From contig DASXTB010000010.1 in NCBI GenBank assembly GCA_036505615.1, positions 1-24,873 on the forward strand: a stretch of DNA of 24,873 nt, read 5' to 3'. The notes under the pieces are model-generated. The model was not told the DNA's origin. It searched no databases and saw only the letters and a program-made list of their open reading frames with translations. Every line of letters starts with the position of its first letter. Positions within the stretch are counted from its first letter, which is position 1. The translations under genes and the position numbers were made by a program. This document shows positions 24,182 to 24,873 of this stretch, piece after piece. This DNA comes from DASXTB01 sp036505615. GTDB taxonomy: Bacteria > Acidobacteriota > UBA6911 > JACQSX01.

Positions 24182-24619
24182 CTAATAAAGGTTTCGATAC
24201 ACAGCGCTCCCGATCAGCGTTAGCTGACCCACCGGCAGTAGTGATGCTCCAACCAAAAAGGATCGCGTATAAGACACGGTCACTTTGGATCCGTAGCCGG
24301 TGATGGTTCCCATCGGAATGGGAAAGAGTTGATCGATGGTAATATTCGGCGCTGTCACGGTGATGCGCTGCTGCTGCAGATAATCAATTACGCGCTGTTT
24401 AATCACCTGCTCGGTGGCGGCGGGATTTTGCCCGTCCATCCAGTTTTTCGGAAGCGCGGAGAAACGCGCGCCCTCGCGAGCGGCATCCTGCAGTACCTGA
24501 TAATCGCGCAGCACCAGACCAAGATCGATGACTATCACAAAAAGCAGAGCCAGGATGGGAAGTACCAGCGCAAATTCAACCAGCGCAGTGCCCCGTTCGC
24601 TAACGCGTGGTACTTTCAT
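24182..24619 (-). CDS. tadE: TadE-family pseudopilin
   Basis: This protein has 145 residues from the chosen start. The prepilin-type N-terminus SERG-TALVEFALVLPILALLF has Gly before and Glu at position +5 of the expected cut, as for class III leaders processed by the Tad prepilin peptidase. The rest is a short extracytoplasmic domain with the TadE-typical QDAAREGARFSAL. An ATG at 24688 overlaps the upstream stop by 17 bp and would add 23 residues. ATG at 24619 gives a 10-residue leader, more usual for the family. Neither start has a clear ribosome binding site. The protein is a minor pseudopilin of the Flp pilus. Confidence 0.85.
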   Translation of the reverse strand: MKVPRVSERGTALVEFALVLPILALLFVIVIDLGLVLRDYQVLQDAAREGARFSALPKNWMDGQNPAATEQVIKQRVIDYLQQQRITVTAPNITIDQLFPIPMGTITGYGSKVTVSYTRSFLVGASLLPVGQLTLIGSAVYRNLY

Positions 24620-24671
24620 TGACGAGGAGCCGTCCCCTGCGCCCACATGCCACCGGATTCTGCTAAATGGA

Positions 24672-24872
24672 TTACTGACTGGTCTCATTGCGCATCAACG
24701 CGTCGGAGGAAATAGTGATGCTCAGGTCTTTGAACATCGCCAGCGACATCACATGGTATGGGACAGACACTTGAACCTCGGTGAGCCGAGTGGGAACAAC
24801 CCCGTACTGCTGTTCCCAACTTTGATTGATGTTGACAGTGATGTCTTCAGCCGGAATACTGCCTGCCTGAAT
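24672..24872 (-). CDS. C-terminal part of a TadE/TadG-like pseudopilin (partial)
   Basis: A minus-strand frame enters from the right edge and ends at TAA (24672-24674), giving 66 residues including VNINQSWEQQYGVVPTRLTE and VQVSVPYHVMSLAMFKDLSI. The VQVSVPYHVMSL stretch resembles the end of the small extracytoplasmic domain of TadE-like proteins. Its position directly before tadE supports a second pseudopilin, as Tad operons often carry two or three. The N-terminal membrane segment is outside the window, so the family call is tentative. Confidence 0.6.
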   Translation of the reverse strand: MQAGSIPAEDITVNINQSWEQQYGVVPTRLTEVQVSVPYHVMSLAMFKDLSITISSDALMRNETSQ

Positions 24873-24873
24873 T

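Overview
The window reads as a chromosomal stretch of a Gram-negative soil or environmental bacterium. It carries two envelope-surface systems: an Nfr-type exopolysaccharide locus (about 1-12945) and most of a Tad/Flp pilus operon (about 13768-24873). A secretin, TadE/TadG pseudopilins, an outer-membrane TPR-barrel protein and a TPR lipoprotein all imply a double membrane. The mix of Nfr proteins, DUF4434, DUF4214, FG-GAP/beta-helix giant proteins and short degenerate heptamer arrays in gene gaps suggests Acidobacteriota. That assignment is an inference and was not tested. I see no tRNA, rRNA, CRISPR array, transposase or phage gene.

Left part, 1-12945. The tail of an unidentified gene overlaps (ATGA) an NfrB-like processive GT2 glycosyltransferase (+). 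Convergent to it is a secreted lectin-like plus DUF4214 protein (-). A 427-bp divergent spacer with a near-ideal CRP-type palindrome, a predicted promoter and a leader dyad then separates that gene from a 1517-residue exported multidomain protein (+) made of a propeller, a beta-helix, a repeat linker and Ig-like repeats. This ends 4 bp from a convergent two-gene operon (-): an NfrA-like TPR/outer-membrane barrel protein followed by a DUF4434 TIM-barrel protein. In the E. coli Nfr system, NfrB makes a glycan at the inner membrane and NfrA takes it through the envelope. Here the two halves lie on opposite strands with two large exported proteins between them, so those proteins may bind or display the glycan (inference).

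Middle, 12946-13767. A 335-bp divergent spacer is followed by a 59-residue CsbD-family gene (+) with a strong ribosome binding site, then 307 bp with only weak dyads.

Right part, 13768-24873, is one long minus-strand Tad operon, transcribed right to left. Its order is TadE-like (partial) - TadE - CpaB - CpaC secretin - TadG - CpaE/TadZ - TadA/CpaF ATPase - TadB - TadC - DUF192 protein - TadD-like TPR lipoprotein. Most junctions overlap or are under 50 bp. The Flp pilin and prepilin peptidase are not in view and would be expected upstream, beyond 24873. Three longer gaps (tadA/tadB, tadB/tadC, tadC/DUF192) are each filled by degenerate 7- or 8-bp repeat arrays arranged as inverted pairs. A fourth array of the same style lies in the gap after the NfrB-like gene.
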